64,000 nt of DNA from Perognathus longimembris pacificus (Eukaryota > Chordata > Mammalia > Rodentia > Heteromyidae), in NCBI RefSeq assembly GCF_023159225.1, contig NC_063169.1:52973934-53037933 (forward strand), written 5' to 3'. Made by a program: the position numbers and the translations under genes. Shown here piece by piece: positions 22,401 to 33,409 of the stretch. Numbering within the stretch: position 1 is the stretch's first letter; each line of letters begins with the position of its first letter. The notes under the pieces are model-generated. The model saw only the letters and a program-made list of their open reading frames with translations, was not told where the DNA came from and made no database searches.

Positions 22401-22795
22401 GTGGGGTGTGTCAGCGCCCCCACCACCCATGTCTCCCATGCCCCAGGCCAACCCAACTATCAAGTTTTCAAGATCCGAATCACCCCCGTGTCAGCTCCCC
22501 ATGATGCCACAATCAGAATAAGGGTTTCCAAAGTGATCTGGGGAGACATCCCCAGTTTTTCGACGAGGCGGATAGAACAAGGTAAAGAAATCCTGGCTGT
22601 ATGTACGTTTATACATATAGATGTGTATATAAATATATACATGTGCTTGTGGGATGTGTTTATTTTCTTTAGGAGAATTTACAGATTTAGATGAGATAAT
22701 TTAGATAATTTAGATGAGATAAATGGTGTAGTCAGCACACAATCATAACTGAATTATATGATATATTTTAATTTATTTATATATGACTATTTTAA

Positions 22796-22985
22796 TTAAG
22801 CTGAACAAATATGGTGGCACACATCTTTAATCCCAAATTGAATTTCTGTTTAAGGCCATCACAGGCCTTAATGAGACCTTCTTTAAAAGAAAAATACAAA
22901 CTAAAAGGCTAAGGGCTTGGATCAAGTGGTAAAACACTTGAATAGCAAACTCAAGACCCTGGGTTTAAGCTCCAGTAGCAGAGGA
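22796..22985 (+). mobile_element. B1-ID composite SINE
   Basis: B1-like head (gtggcacacatctttaatccc), A-rich linker at ~22888, then ID-like sequence (cttggatcaagtggtaaaac ... ccctgggtttaagctccagt) with a B-box-like motif. Confidence 0.52.
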
Positions 22986-23027
22986 TCATAATAGCTCAAT
23001 AGCTATGAACATTTGATCATATAAGAT

Positions 23028-23232
23028 GAAGCTCAGAGGGGCTGGGAATATGGCCCAGTGGCAAGAGTGCTTGCCTAGCATTCATGAAGCCCTGGGTTCA
23101 TTTCCTCAGCACCATATATATAGAAAAGGCCGGAAGTGGCACTGTGGCTCAAGTGGTAGAGTGCTAGCATTGAGCAAAAAGGAAGCCAGGGACAGTGCTC
23201 GGGCCCTGAGTCCAAGCTCCAGGATTAGCAAA

Positions 23233-23267
<35 letters not shown>

Positions 23268-23276
23268 AGCTAAGAG
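23028..23276 (+). mobile_element. IDL-Geo SINE with AATA-repeat tail
   Basis: Full-length head and Geo: 'gctgggaatatggcccagtg', B-box-like 'gggttcatttcc', then Geo 'ggaagtggcactgtggctca' to 'tgagtccaagctccaggatt'. Imperfect target-site duplication gaagctcagag / aaagctaagag. Confidence 0.92.
23231..23267. repeat. (AATA)n tail microsatellite
   Basis: About nine tetranucleotide units, formed from the 3' tail of the IDL-Geo copy. Confidence 0.92.
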
Positions 23277-24039
23277 AAATGAACTCCAAGATATGGAAAC
23301 AAGAGGGTTTTCGTTGTTGTTATTTTTAATGTACTATGTGAACCTATTTCTTTTTTCTTTCACTTTTCTTTCCTTTTATCTCCTGTTGTCACTAGATTTG
23401 ATTTTGGTACTCTGGGTATTATGTATACATTTCATCTGAATTAGGGAAGGGAAGGGGAATGACAAAATGGTGAAATAAAGGTGAACCAATACAACAGCCA
23501 TACTCACAAGACAATATGTTGGAAATTAACTGCACAACCTGGGGGGGCCATGATTAGGGAGAAGATAGTGGGAGGGGGTAACAAATATGACAAGAAATGT
23601 ACTCACTACTTTACATATATAATTGTAACCCCTCTGTACATCACCTTGACAATAAATTAAATTTAAAAAGTCAATTCAAGCTAAATTCTGAGAGAATATA
23701 GAGTAATCCAAGTTATAGAAAATAGTTTAATAGTATTTCTCTCTTTTATGGTCTTTTAATATTTCCCAACCTGATTCCTCACAATTCCCCTAAATATCTC
23801 CTTACTAATTACAAGCTAATAGTAAGCATTCAGCAAATAGAAAAGAAGTGTTTCTAAGGTGACCATTGTAATCCTAATCCTAAACTTTGCTGGTTGTTTT
23901 CTTTGCAGATAATTTTACTTCTTTCCTATGGTTATGACTGCAATTTTCTGGGTATTGGCATGATCAATAATTTGTCTAAACATCTCATGGCTTCAGTATA
24001 TTTTAATATTATAATCATCTTCCAATATTATAATCTTGA

Positions 24040-24271
24040 AACTTTTTTCTCTTCTTTTTTTTTTGGCCAGTCCTGGGCCTTGGACTCAGGGCCTGAGCAC
24101 TGTCCCTGGCTTCTTCCCGCTCAAGGCTAGCACTCTGCCACTTGAGCCACAGCGCCGCTTCTGGCCGTTTTCCGCATATGTGGTGCTGGGGAATCGAACC
24201 TAGGGCCTCATGTATCCGAGGCAGGCACTCTTGCCACTAGGCCATATCCCCAGCCCCAACTTTTTTCTCTT
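24040..24271 (-). mobile_element. IDL-Geo SINE, full length with 14 bp TSD
   Basis: The duplication aacttttttctctt is at 24040-24053 and 24258-24271. Inside are antisense Geo (cagtcctgggccttggactc) and antisense head (ctaggccatatccccagccc). Close to the apparent consensus, so young. Confidence 0.95.
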
Positions 24272-24599
24272 TTAATCAAGCAATTATACAGTCTCTTCAA
24301 CTATGTGAGGATAAAGAGTATGTGGCTTTTTCCATGTGAGAACTGAGCAATGAGGTGTCATCTTTGAAGCAGAAACCAGGCTTTTACCAGATACTGAATG
24401 TGTGGTTGTCATCTTGGATCATCCATATCCGTGACAGTAAATCTTCATTTTTAAATTATGCTGTTATACAGTAGGAATGGACTAAGCCAGAGACTGAAGA
24501 CTTCAGTTCTGGAGCAATAGATAGGGATCTGTAATGTGAATGCTAGAATCCTTTAGATGATAATTACTTAGTGAGAAAAACAAGTTTGCAGACCCAATA

Positions 24600-25196
24600 C
24601 TAATAGGGAAGACTTGGAAAAAAATTTATTAAGTGAAGTATGCCAGACCCAAAGAAACATAGGTTTCATGGATTCCCTCATTTGTAGTAGCTAGAATGTG
24701 CCTTTAAGTCTACAAGTAAACACACTGGATGGTTAAAAAGAACACACTGGCACATGATAAGTTACACAGGTCTCAAGGCATTCATACATAGTGAGACTAA
24801 CGGAGGATACTCTTAGGAGAGGAACACAAAAATGCAATACCTATGTGCATCTGATCATGTAAAATAATTATCAAAATGGACTCCAGGAAATGGAAACAAT
24901 AGGTTTTTTTCTTTGTTTGTTGTTTTTGTTTTCTTCTCCTTTCATCTTGCTTGCTTATCTGTCTTTGGGAGAGTAAGGGGGACAGAAATGGTGGGACAAG
25001 CGTGGACAAATGCAGCAGTGAGAGTCACTAGACACTATGTTGAAAATGAACTATACAACTTGTGGGTGTGGATGGGAGGGGAAAACTGGGAGAGAGCGAG
25101 GAAAGGGGTGACATTGTTCAAAAACAAATGTACTCTATGACTTATATAACTGTAACCCCTCTACCTTTATAATAACAATAAAAATGTAAAAAATAA
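24600..25196 (+). mobile_element. L1 3' end (ORF2 end and 3'UTR)
   Basis: Contains 'agtgaagtatgccagaccca' and 'gggtgtggatgggaggggaa', the usual L1 3' order, ending 'taactgtaacccctctacct' plus A-rich tail. 5'-truncated and non-coding. Confidence 0.78.
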
Positions 25197-25719
25197 ACTT
25201 TTAGGGAAACTCAAGACTATTGCCTACGTAGAAATGAATAGCTAAGAGCAAGTCATGTAGATGTGGGATCAAAAATCCATTCTTTCTTCTTTCTTGATGC
25301 TAAAACTTTAATTTAGTTGACTGTCTTCTATGTAGGTATGGGATAGAGGGGATTGACTAAGATCCCCTCTCTCAAGAAGTGAGGGATCCCCTATCTCAAG
25401 GATTAACATGACAATTCTATTCTGCTTTTCAGAGACTGGCTTAAGAAGAGTCCTGTGATTTTTCTGCAATAAAAGACTATGGGAAGTAGGCTATGATTCT
25501 CAGAAAGGCTTGTTCTTAAAAAGAAGAAAAATATCTGTATTTTTACTCTGTATGTAGCTAGTAAGTGATGTCTAAGTTGCTCCAACTACATATGGTATAC
25601 AGTGATTTAGCATATGTTGGCAATCCAAGAGGCTAAGATGGAAGTATAATGAAGTGGTAAGAATCTGGCCCTTGTCTGTTGTTGAGCTACTGAATTAGAT
25701 AAACCTACAACTCCCTGAC

Positions 25720-26190
25720 TGGTAATGGTTTTCCAAAGAAATAGAACCAATCGGATGTATATTTAACATGTAATGAGGAAATGGCTTATGCGAGTACAAA
25801 GGCTAAGTCCCTAAAACAGCAGTTGGCATGTTGGAGATGCAGGAAAGCCAGTGATGTAGTTTTAGTCCAAAGACTGGTATGCTCCAGACCTAGGGAGAGC
25901 CAATGTTTTAATTTGAATCCCAAAGGCAGGGGGGCAGGGGAAGCCAGCAAAAATAACAACAGTAAGAAAATAGTCTCAGCTCCAGTGTAGCTATGCTGAA
26001 AGAATTTCCTTTTATTCATGATGGTCAGTCTTCTTGTTCCATTTAGGCCTTCCACTGATTGTATGAGGCCCACCAGTGTTAGAAAGATCAGTTTTATTTA
26101 TGCATCTAATTGTTTCATTGTTATTCTTACCCAAATATAACTTCACAGAAGTACCCAGTATAATGTTGAAACAAATATCTGGTGATACGC
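25720..26190 (+). mobile_element. Old L1 3'-end type repeat
   Basis: Both ends carry phrases I associate with a mammal-wide L1M-like 3' region: 'aagaaatagaaccaatcgga' and 'ccttccactgattgtatgag'. Interior diverged. Confidence 0.4.
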
Positions 26191-26258
26191 AGAGTATGAA
26201 ACCAGGGTCTTATGCTTGCTAGGCAAGTTCTATACCATTTGAACCATGCCTCTGCCAT
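26190..26258 (-). mobile_element. ID-like SINE fragment
   Basis: Antisense ID pattern: 'gtatgaaaccagggtcttat', 'gcttgctaggcaagttctat', 'accatttgaaccatgcctct'. Confidence 0.52.
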
Positions 26259-26259
26259 A

Positions 26260-28000
26260 TTTTTTTTTAATTTCTTATAGATATAATAAAATTAGACATA
26301 ATAAAATTTCTTTATTTTGATGAAGCAAAGGCATGAAAAATCCCCTTTGATACTTCTATTTTTTATCTGAAAATTAAGTATCATGCTGACTTGAAAAACA
26401 ACTGAATTCTAGTTTTAAATGGAAGGGGCTATCATCTCTAAGTTCTGGATACCTGTAACAATGCTTAGTATGTGTCTAATTACTTCATTCCTTAGTTTAA
26501 CAAATATCTATTGCAATGTTAACTATGTACCAGCTAGGCACATAGTATAGTTGGATGAACTAACACCTAAGGTGCATTTTTAAGGAATTGTGCATTCAAT
26601 TATGTGTTAACAGTCTATGGTAATATAACATTTTATTTACATTTACTGCAGGGTAAAAAAAAATAATGTCCCAAACTGCATAATAGATGCCCAGCAGATT
26701 CTGTAAAATGTCAGTCTATAGACACAACACCATCAAGTTGTTACTCACAGGAGACCCTGCTTGGCAGGTTGTTAAAAGTTCCATTCATATCAATAGACAG
26801 TCTGGAATTTATCTATCTCCCTAAATCTGCTATTGGGAGAGCTCTTTGTAATTATCTATGTGGCCACTAATACTGATCCTCTCTTTCCTGACCCTAACCC
26901 CACTGTATACTTAGACAAGTGCCTCTGTTCTTTGTTTGCACATCATTCTCTGCTGGCAGTGTATTTTGGCCTTGAACCCCAGCCAGACAGTCTGGGCCTG
27001 AGAAACTGACTTCTCTTGCCAACTTCTTCTCTCTAGGGGATATGGATCTTATCCTAATGTTCTTCCCTTTGTAGACCACTGAGGAGGGACCTTTTACAAT
27101 CCAGACATCCCCCCTACTCCAAACATAAAACTGTCATCCATCAGATAGTAATAAAACATTTCCTATATAATCAATTCCTGATATCAAACACTCACATGGC
27201 TTATTCATGACTGTGACTACCAGCATTAGTCTGGTTTGGACTCAGGTTTGCTATGTTTCCTTAGATGCTAAACTGGTGGAATGCTATAGTCATATCTCTC
27301 AGACTGGCCTTGTCCCCACTAGTCTTGGCTTATTTCCTTCCTACAGATTCACAGCTGTAGTTCTCTTTTGGCTCTCTTGCCAACATCTTTCAGATCATAA
27401 TACAAAAGAATAAGACTCCCCAGCATTCTTTACAGTCTGTTTTTCTAAACGATTATTTAGATTTTAATCATAATTATAAGAAACATACTTTCGTTACAAT
27501 ATTAGGCTTCCTGAAAAGTAGTCATTTTCAATTTTTTTTCAAGATTCAGATACTTCACCAATTGTTTATGTATTTTTCCAAGCAATATGTTCCTAATCCA
27601 ACATATCTAGAGTGCAGACCAGTATTTCTTCTAACTTCAACAGTGATAAATATTTATTAAGCCTCTACTACGATCATGGCACTATACCAGGTGCTGCTAT
27701 AACTATTTTTCCTTTCCAATAAAAATAAATTCAAATATGGAATAGAAACTCCAAACTCATGAAACTGGACTGACTTTGGTTTTAAAAAAATTCAACAAAC
27801 TGCAGCTGTGTGTTTAAACTTGGTTCCAACAGGATAATAAAATAAAACATTATTATTGTTGGGAATAGAATACTGTTTGAATAAATAGCCAAAGTGAAAC
27901 TGTCTCTAAAAACCATCATATATGTATATACAAACTGTAATTAAGTTACATATTCTGTTGTTTTGTGACCTGGCCAATTCAGAATGTTTTAAATTTAATC
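26260..28000. other. No supported gene; possible L2/MIR traces
   Basis: Short phrases at 26495-26555 and 27650-27705 (for example 'aatatttattaagcctctac') resemble the antisense 3' ends of L2/MIR. No exon identified. Confidence 0.4.
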
Positions 28001-28309
28001 TTGAATATATATATATATGTATATATAACATATATACATATATATGTATATATATACATATATATACATATATATGTATATATATATATATATATTTTTT
28101 TTTTTTTGGCCAGTCCTGGGGCTTGGACTCAGGGTCTGAGCACTGTCCCTGGCTTCTTCTGGCTCAAGGCTAGCACTCTGCCACTTGAGCCGCAGCACCA
28201 CTTCTGGCCATTTTCTGTATATGTGGTGCTGGGGAATCAAACCCAGGGCCTCATGTATATGAGGCAGGCACTCTTGCCACTAGGCCATATCCCCAGCCCT
28301 TGAATATAT
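28001..28309 (-). mobile_element. IDL-Geo SINE with a TA-rich expanded tail
   Basis: The 10 bp duplication ttgaatatat is at 28001-28010 and 28300-28309. The element body (28107-28299) is near consensus. Its tail, at the lower coordinates, contains a T-run and a ~90 bp TA-rich repeat. Confidence 0.9.
28011..28106. repeat. TA-rich microsatellite (tatata/tatgta/catata)
   Basis: Imperfect TA repeat with periodic G and C substitutions, plus the adjoining T-run. It lies inside the SINE's target-site duplications, so it belongs to the insertion. Confidence 0.92.
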
Positions 28310-29095
28310 TTTTAAATGTCCACTTTTCTAACTCTTCATTTGTAAGTATATGTGAACATTATTTGCAATAAAAAATTACACAATACTTTACTACTTTTTT
28401 GATGTGCTTTTAAATGATGCTTGGAATAAATTAGCTATGAATTTTGGGATTATGTGTTGTTCCAGAGTTATAGTTGCTTGGAGCACACATTAACATTTTC
28501 TAATGCCCATACTGTAATGAAGACAGGGAGAAATAAGATTCATGTATTTGTGGATAGGATAAGAACCAGGCTGGCTCTGTCACCACTAAACTTCTTTCAG
28601 AGGACTTCTAGTGTTTAATTTTAATTATAATTATAGACTTGAACACTTGGGGCTTTTTGGTTTTATCAGGTAGATATGAGTTAAAGTAAAAGTCAAATGA
28701 AGGATGTGATATACAAGAGAATGCTTTTCAGTAATTTTACATAGATGTAGATTTTCTTAGATGCTATATGATAATGTTTGAATTTGAAATATAAATCCTT
28801 TTAAGTTTATATTTTATCTGTAACATCTATGAACATAAAAATCTACTTGTCTATAATTGTTCAGGAAGAAATCTTGTTCAAATAACTAATAAATGATGCA
28901 AGTTGTAGCTTATCTTGCCATAGTTCCACTACATTTCCTAGAATATTTGCTCTGCAAGACTTTTTGACCCAGAAATACCTGGCTAAAGACTATACTTTAT
29001 GAATCAAAGGTTAGTTACATTCTGGGGGACGTCATTTGTTTTTGGATATGCTAGAAGCAATAAATGATAAATAACAATAAATGATAAATAATATT
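28310..29095. other. No recognisable feature
   Basis: AT-rich unique-looking DNA with no supported exon or repeat. Confidence 0.4.
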
Positions 29096-29099
29096 ATGT

Positions 29100-29325
29100 A
29101 GCCTCCCCCACCCCAGTAATTTGGATTGCACCTGGAATATTAGTATACTAGGCAAGCCTTCTACCACTTAAGCCATTCTCCCTATTCCATGCAATGGACA
29201 TTTTTGCGGACAAATAATCTTAACTCTAAGACTGAAGACATGACACAAGCTATAGCCTGCTTACCAAATATGAGGCTCTGGGTTCATACCTCTGTATTGA
29301 CAAAAACTAAAAAAACATAATCTTT
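29100..29325. mobile_element. Two ID-like SINE fragments in opposite orientation
   Basis: 29100-29188 is antisense ID-like (agtatactaggcaagccttc, taccacttaagccattc). 29236-29325 is sense (agctatagcctgcttaccaa ... ctctgggttcatacctctg). Both old. Confidence 0.45.
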
Positions 29326-29684
29326 AAGGCTCATGATTAAAACACTTATTGCTAAATTTCTAGATTAGTAATTATTCAGAGTGGAATCTTAACAAAATTA
29401 TCCATTTTTAATGAAAGTCCTGTTTGTCCCATAATCAGGCTGATTATTAGTAGAGAAAGCTGTTCATTCCTCTATCGTCACTTCTTACTGAATTTTGTTA
29501 ATTGTGAATGATAATTTGCTTGTTGAGAAATAAGTGAGGTTTAGACATAGGTTTCAGATTGTACAATAAAACTAATCATCTAAACAAGAATACATTCTCA
29601 CTTTCAGTGGTGGTGCCAGGAATAACATTTTTATGAAAGAACACTTAAGAGCAGCCAATTATATCAAAGATTCCTTTAGGAAGG

Positions 29685-29845
29685 ACTGTAAGTTCTAACA
29701 ATTAGCATCTAGTGAATCCTTGCTATATTTGGTATTTTGCTAAGCACTTTATATTCTTTGATTCATTTAATTCCTATAAGAGCGCTTATGAAAGATGTAC
29801 TTTTTTATTAGCCTCATTTTTAATGTTGCTGAAGCTGATGCTTTA
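29685..29845 (-). mobile_element. MIR-like ancient SINE
   Basis: Antisense MIR wording: 'ttttgctaagcactttatat', 'tgattcatttaattcctata', 'cattttta...gctgaagctgatgc'. Confidence 0.45.
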
Positions 29846-30284
29846 AAAAAAAGTACTGGGCTTTGGAACAAACTGGGATCCTGAGCTGCAATGGCATTTT
29901 GGTCACCTGTCTACCAAAACTGTGTCTTAAATTCCCTCCCCATTAACTTGAGAAACTTGTTGGCAGGAAAGGCTATCCCTTTTGATTCTTCATGTTCATT
30001 GCTTGTTTTGGGCACAGTGGTGATTTACATGTTTGGTGTTTACATTGCATAAGAATGTACAAATGAAAGCGCTAAGAAACACAGTAATATTTTACTTCTA
30101 CTTTTTAAGGGTTATCTAGGCTTACATTATATGGTTTCTTACAATATTTAAAGGTCCAGTATAGTAGATTGACTTTATTATTGTTGTTTTTTTGTTCATA
30201 GCAAAGTCATTTGCTATGCTGATATAAACAAAATGGCCCATAAATCCCTTGGTGTAGCTATTGCCAACAAATGCAAACATCCAC

Positions 30285-30425
30285 TTGACAAATATTTACT
30301 AAGCATCTCCTGAGTGCCAAGCAGCTGAAGACACAGAACTGAATGAGAAAAACAAGGTTGACATTCTTACAGAACTTAGTTCTAGTACAAAGAAGTAATA
30401 GATGTAATGAAGATAATAAAACCCA
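30285..30425 (-). mobile_element. L2-like 3' end
   Basis: Antisense L2 3' order: 'acaaatatttactaagcatc', 'ctgagtgccaagcagctgaa', 'gaaaaacaaggttgacattc'. Confidence 0.42.
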
Positions 30426-30429
30426 GTAG

Positions 30430-31573
30430 TGAAATTTAGAATGAGAGGTTTTCAGTTTATTATGGATAGCTGTGGAAGACCTGCCATGAAGTTAAAAATT
30501 AGCAGAAATTGGAAGGTGAAATAGACATAAACTTGACTACTTTGAAGATGATTCTCCTGCAGCACAATGAAACAGTACCCTGTCTAAACTACCTGAAACC
30601 CAGAGCAGATGGTGTGAGTCTCGTCACTTCAGACTTCCCTAATGACTTGACTATCCTAAACGAAATGGTCTTGTATTGAATTTCGACATCAGCATTTTTC
30701 TTAAAATATTTGAGACTAATTTTACCTTACACTCTTGCCACTTATGTGGTTGGCTGAAATCTAAACCCTATGAGGACATTATTTTCCTTCATTCTTATGG
30801 TTCTTGGTCCTCACTGAATCAATACATGTGATAGGCCCTCTCTACCATCCCAGATACTTCCACCTCATCCTTAAGAACCTATGGTATAGTCTATTTATTA
30901 GAAGAGGACTAATTTGCCTGCTGGTCATAAATAATAGCTGGGTCTCTTAGGAAGACCACTCTTCTAGGAGACTCATTTTCTCTATCCAAGAATCTGACAG
31001 ACGGGTCACAATTTCATCTTCTGTTCCAAATCATGTTATCTTATTCCTTCATTTTGATATTCTTCTACCACTCTAACACCAATAATCTTCCCTCCTGCTC
31101 AAACACTGACAACTGTAGACAGACTCTAAACTTTATCTCAGGTAGTCTGACTTTCGTGCCTCTTGTTCTCTTCTTACGTCTTATTCTCCATAGACTTCTC
31201 TATGAGACCAAAGAATCTCCTAATTCATGGCTTTGTTATTCCAGTTTTTCTACCACTTGTCTGTATCCATCCCGTTTGGATTCCAAGTGACTAGTTGTTG
31301 GAGTAACTGTTCTGCACCAATACCCACAAATCTCTTATATTTCTGGGCTTTTCTACACATACACTTATGTTACTGAGTGATCTCAGAAAAAAACCACTTG
31401 GAATTTTCTCAAGGCTAGTATTATATTTATCTTAGTTGAGGCCTAATTAATTAATTCTTGACAGTTCTGCTATTGGGACTTTGTGTAACTCTTGCCATTG
31501 TCTCAAGAACGTTTTAAAATCCCTGCCACCTGCTCTGCATTAGTCTCTGTTTTTGATACTATTGTGGAAGGAG
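30430..31573. other. No recognisable gene
   Basis: Unique-looking sequence. A short plus-strand frame at 31033-31290 has no recognisable motif and no splice context I would trust. Confidence 0.4.
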
Positions 31574-31710
31574 GCAAATTTTATTTTATTTTATTTTATT
31601 TTGTTAGTCGTGGGGCTTGAACTCAGGGCCTGGGCTCTGTACCTGAGCTCTTCAGCTCAAGGCTAACTCTCTACCACTTGAGCCACAGCACCACTAGGAT
31701 GCAAATTTTA
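31574..31710 (-). mobile_element. Geo-only SINE with 10 bp TSD
   Basis: The duplication gcaaatttta is at 31574-31583 and 31701-31710. Between them are a TTTTA-repeat tail and an antisense Geo block (gtcgtggggcttgaactcag ... agccacagcaccact), with no ID-like or 7SL-like head. This is either a 5'-truncated B1-Geo or an independently inserted Geo unit. Confidence 0.82.
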
Positions 31711-31719
31711 TAAAGAAAA

Positions 31720-32050
31720 GAAGGTTAGATTACAGTTCTGAAAAATGAAGCCATAATGCCAGTATCAGGTTGGCTTAGTGAGGACTTCTTGAGAGATGGC
31801 CATATAGTAATATGAGCACAGAACAGGAAGCTGGGGGACACTCTGAGTCAGGCTCACTCTTACAATAACTTCCTCTCAGGAGGGCTCAGGGCATTCAAAA
31901 GAGCCATTTTGCTCCCTTCTAAGAATAGTTCCATCCCACAGATAAGCTCCTCCAGTGAGGCCTCATTTTCTAAAGGTCCAGACATGTCTCAGACTGCCAC
32001 ACTGGGGCTCAGGCTTCCAACTCATGAACCTTAGGGGATACAATCAAGCC
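31720..32050. mobile_element. Possible old L1M-type repeat
   Basis: Phrases such as 'ctccagtgaggcctcatttt', 'aaggtccagacatgtctcag' and 'gggatacaatcaagccatct' resemble a mammal-wide L1 3'UTR type. Weak. Confidence 0.3.
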
Positions 32051-32059
32051 ATCTTTAAA

Positions 32060-32094
32060 ACACACACATACACACACACATACACACACACACA

Positions 32095-32125
<31 letters not shown>

Positions 32126-32135
32126 CAGAGACAGA
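32060..32135. repeat. (CA)n microsatellite with AGAG end
   Basis: CA repeats with two TA interruptions and one CC slip, ending in cagagacagagaga. Confidence 0.95.
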
Positions 32136-32139
32136 GAGA

Positions 32140-33140
32140 ACCCCACCATACTTTCCTTTGCTGTGATGGCAAAGGAGGTTCTCAGAAGAGTCTTTACTTT
32201 CCTCTACTCCTGGAAAACCATTCAGATCTGAGGTCCAAGTGCCTCTTCACCCCCAGAGTATCTCCATGTTTTGCTGCTCATTCCAAGACTGGTGTCAGGT
32301 CATTCTTGATCTTTGCCACTTTCTTCCTTAGCTCTGAGAATCTCTAATTTATCTACAGAAGTTAGGATGAGGAAGGAGATCTGGTGGATGATGGGATATG
32401 GGATGTTTAGCTTCATCAGACCTCTGAACTATTTTCTGTTTTATATTTGAGTTGAAACTTTCCAAAGTTAAAGACCAATACTTTGCTATCTTTCTTCTTA
32501 GTCTTTATGATTTTTCCTGAAGCAGTATTGATTTTTTTTGGTAGATGCCAAGCCTAAAAACAAGTCTAGGGATTAAATGAAGTAGTGGGTGTCTTGGGAT
32601 GTGGAGGGTGGAAAGAGAAAAAGTAGGAAAGAGCACTTAATGTAATTAATTTATAAATTATGTGTGTGATTGAAACTCTTCTATCACTATCTTTATGGTC
32701 AGATTTCTGTGAGTCCCTCTACTTAAGTAAAGCAGACCTCAAGCTATCTCTGTCCTTGTTGAATCCTGTTTGAGCAAGAATTCTCATAAGTCAGTTTAGG
32801 ATGCATTCCTCCAACATACACACAACTAGATATGTGGCTGCTTTCCATATCTTTTCAGCCTGACTTGCTATTTATTTCCCAAATAATCCTGTCAAGTCAG
32901 TTTAGCACAAACCCTTTGTTCCTTGACATTTCCTCCTAAGTTATCTTTTTACTAACTGACTCTAATGGTGCTCCTTGGTTATGACATCACTCCTTCCCTT
33001 GTTAAAGTAAGCACTGATTCTGGTTTTTCCCAACTAAGATGCCCTCTTGAAGTACTCTGTATTCTCATTGGTATGCCTTTGAATAAAATCTGCCTTACTA
33101 GCATTAACAAGCATTTGGAAAACTTTTTTAGTACGGATTT
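32140..33140. other. No supported gene
   Basis: No exon or confident repeat. The plus-strand open frame that spans the CA repeat into this region is a product of the microsatellite. Confidence 0.4.
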
Positions 33141-33142
33141 TT

Positions 33143-33405
33143 TAAGGGGGGGGGGTGTCAATCCTGGCTGGGTTGAACCCAGGACCCTGAACTTTTTTCT
33201 CCCTAAAGATTAGCACTTTACCACATGAGCCACGGCTTCACTGTTAGATTTTTCTTATGTTATTTTTTTTGGGGGGGGGTGTCAGGAAGTAGTGCTTAAT
33301 TGGAGACAAGGGTTTCATAGACTTTCCTGGTTTGGGACCACAATCCTCAGATCTCAGCCTCCTGAATAGTTAGGATTACAGGCTTGAGTCACCAATGTCC
33401 AGGCT
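33143..33405 (-). mobile_element. B1-Geo composite SINE
   Basis: Antisense Geo (caatcctggctgggttgaac ... ccacatgagccacggcttca) followed by antisense 7SL-like sequence (taattggagacaagggtttc ... tagttaggattacaggcttg). Two poly-T/poly-G runs, at 33139-33155 and 33262-33280, disturb it. Confidence 0.7.
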
Positions 33406-33409
33406 AATA

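Larger units (their letters stand above)
22995..23668 (+). mobile_element. L1 3' end interrupted by an IDL-Geo SINE
   Basis: The left piece (to ~23038; 'tgatcatataagatgaagct') and right piece (from ~23267; 'gctaagagaaatgaactcca ... gtacatcaccttgacaataaa') join into the L1 3' region seen also at 24600-25196 and 41815-42262. 5'-truncated; ends in the shared 'acccctctgtacatcacctt' terminus. Confidence 0.8.

Noticed and set aside
22236..22694. 152-codon plus-strand frame
   Set aside because: Antisense to the GABARAPL1 pseudogene and its 5' flank; composition reflects the retrocopy.
32024..32200. His/Thr-repeat protein frame
   Set aside because: Frame across a CA microsatellite.
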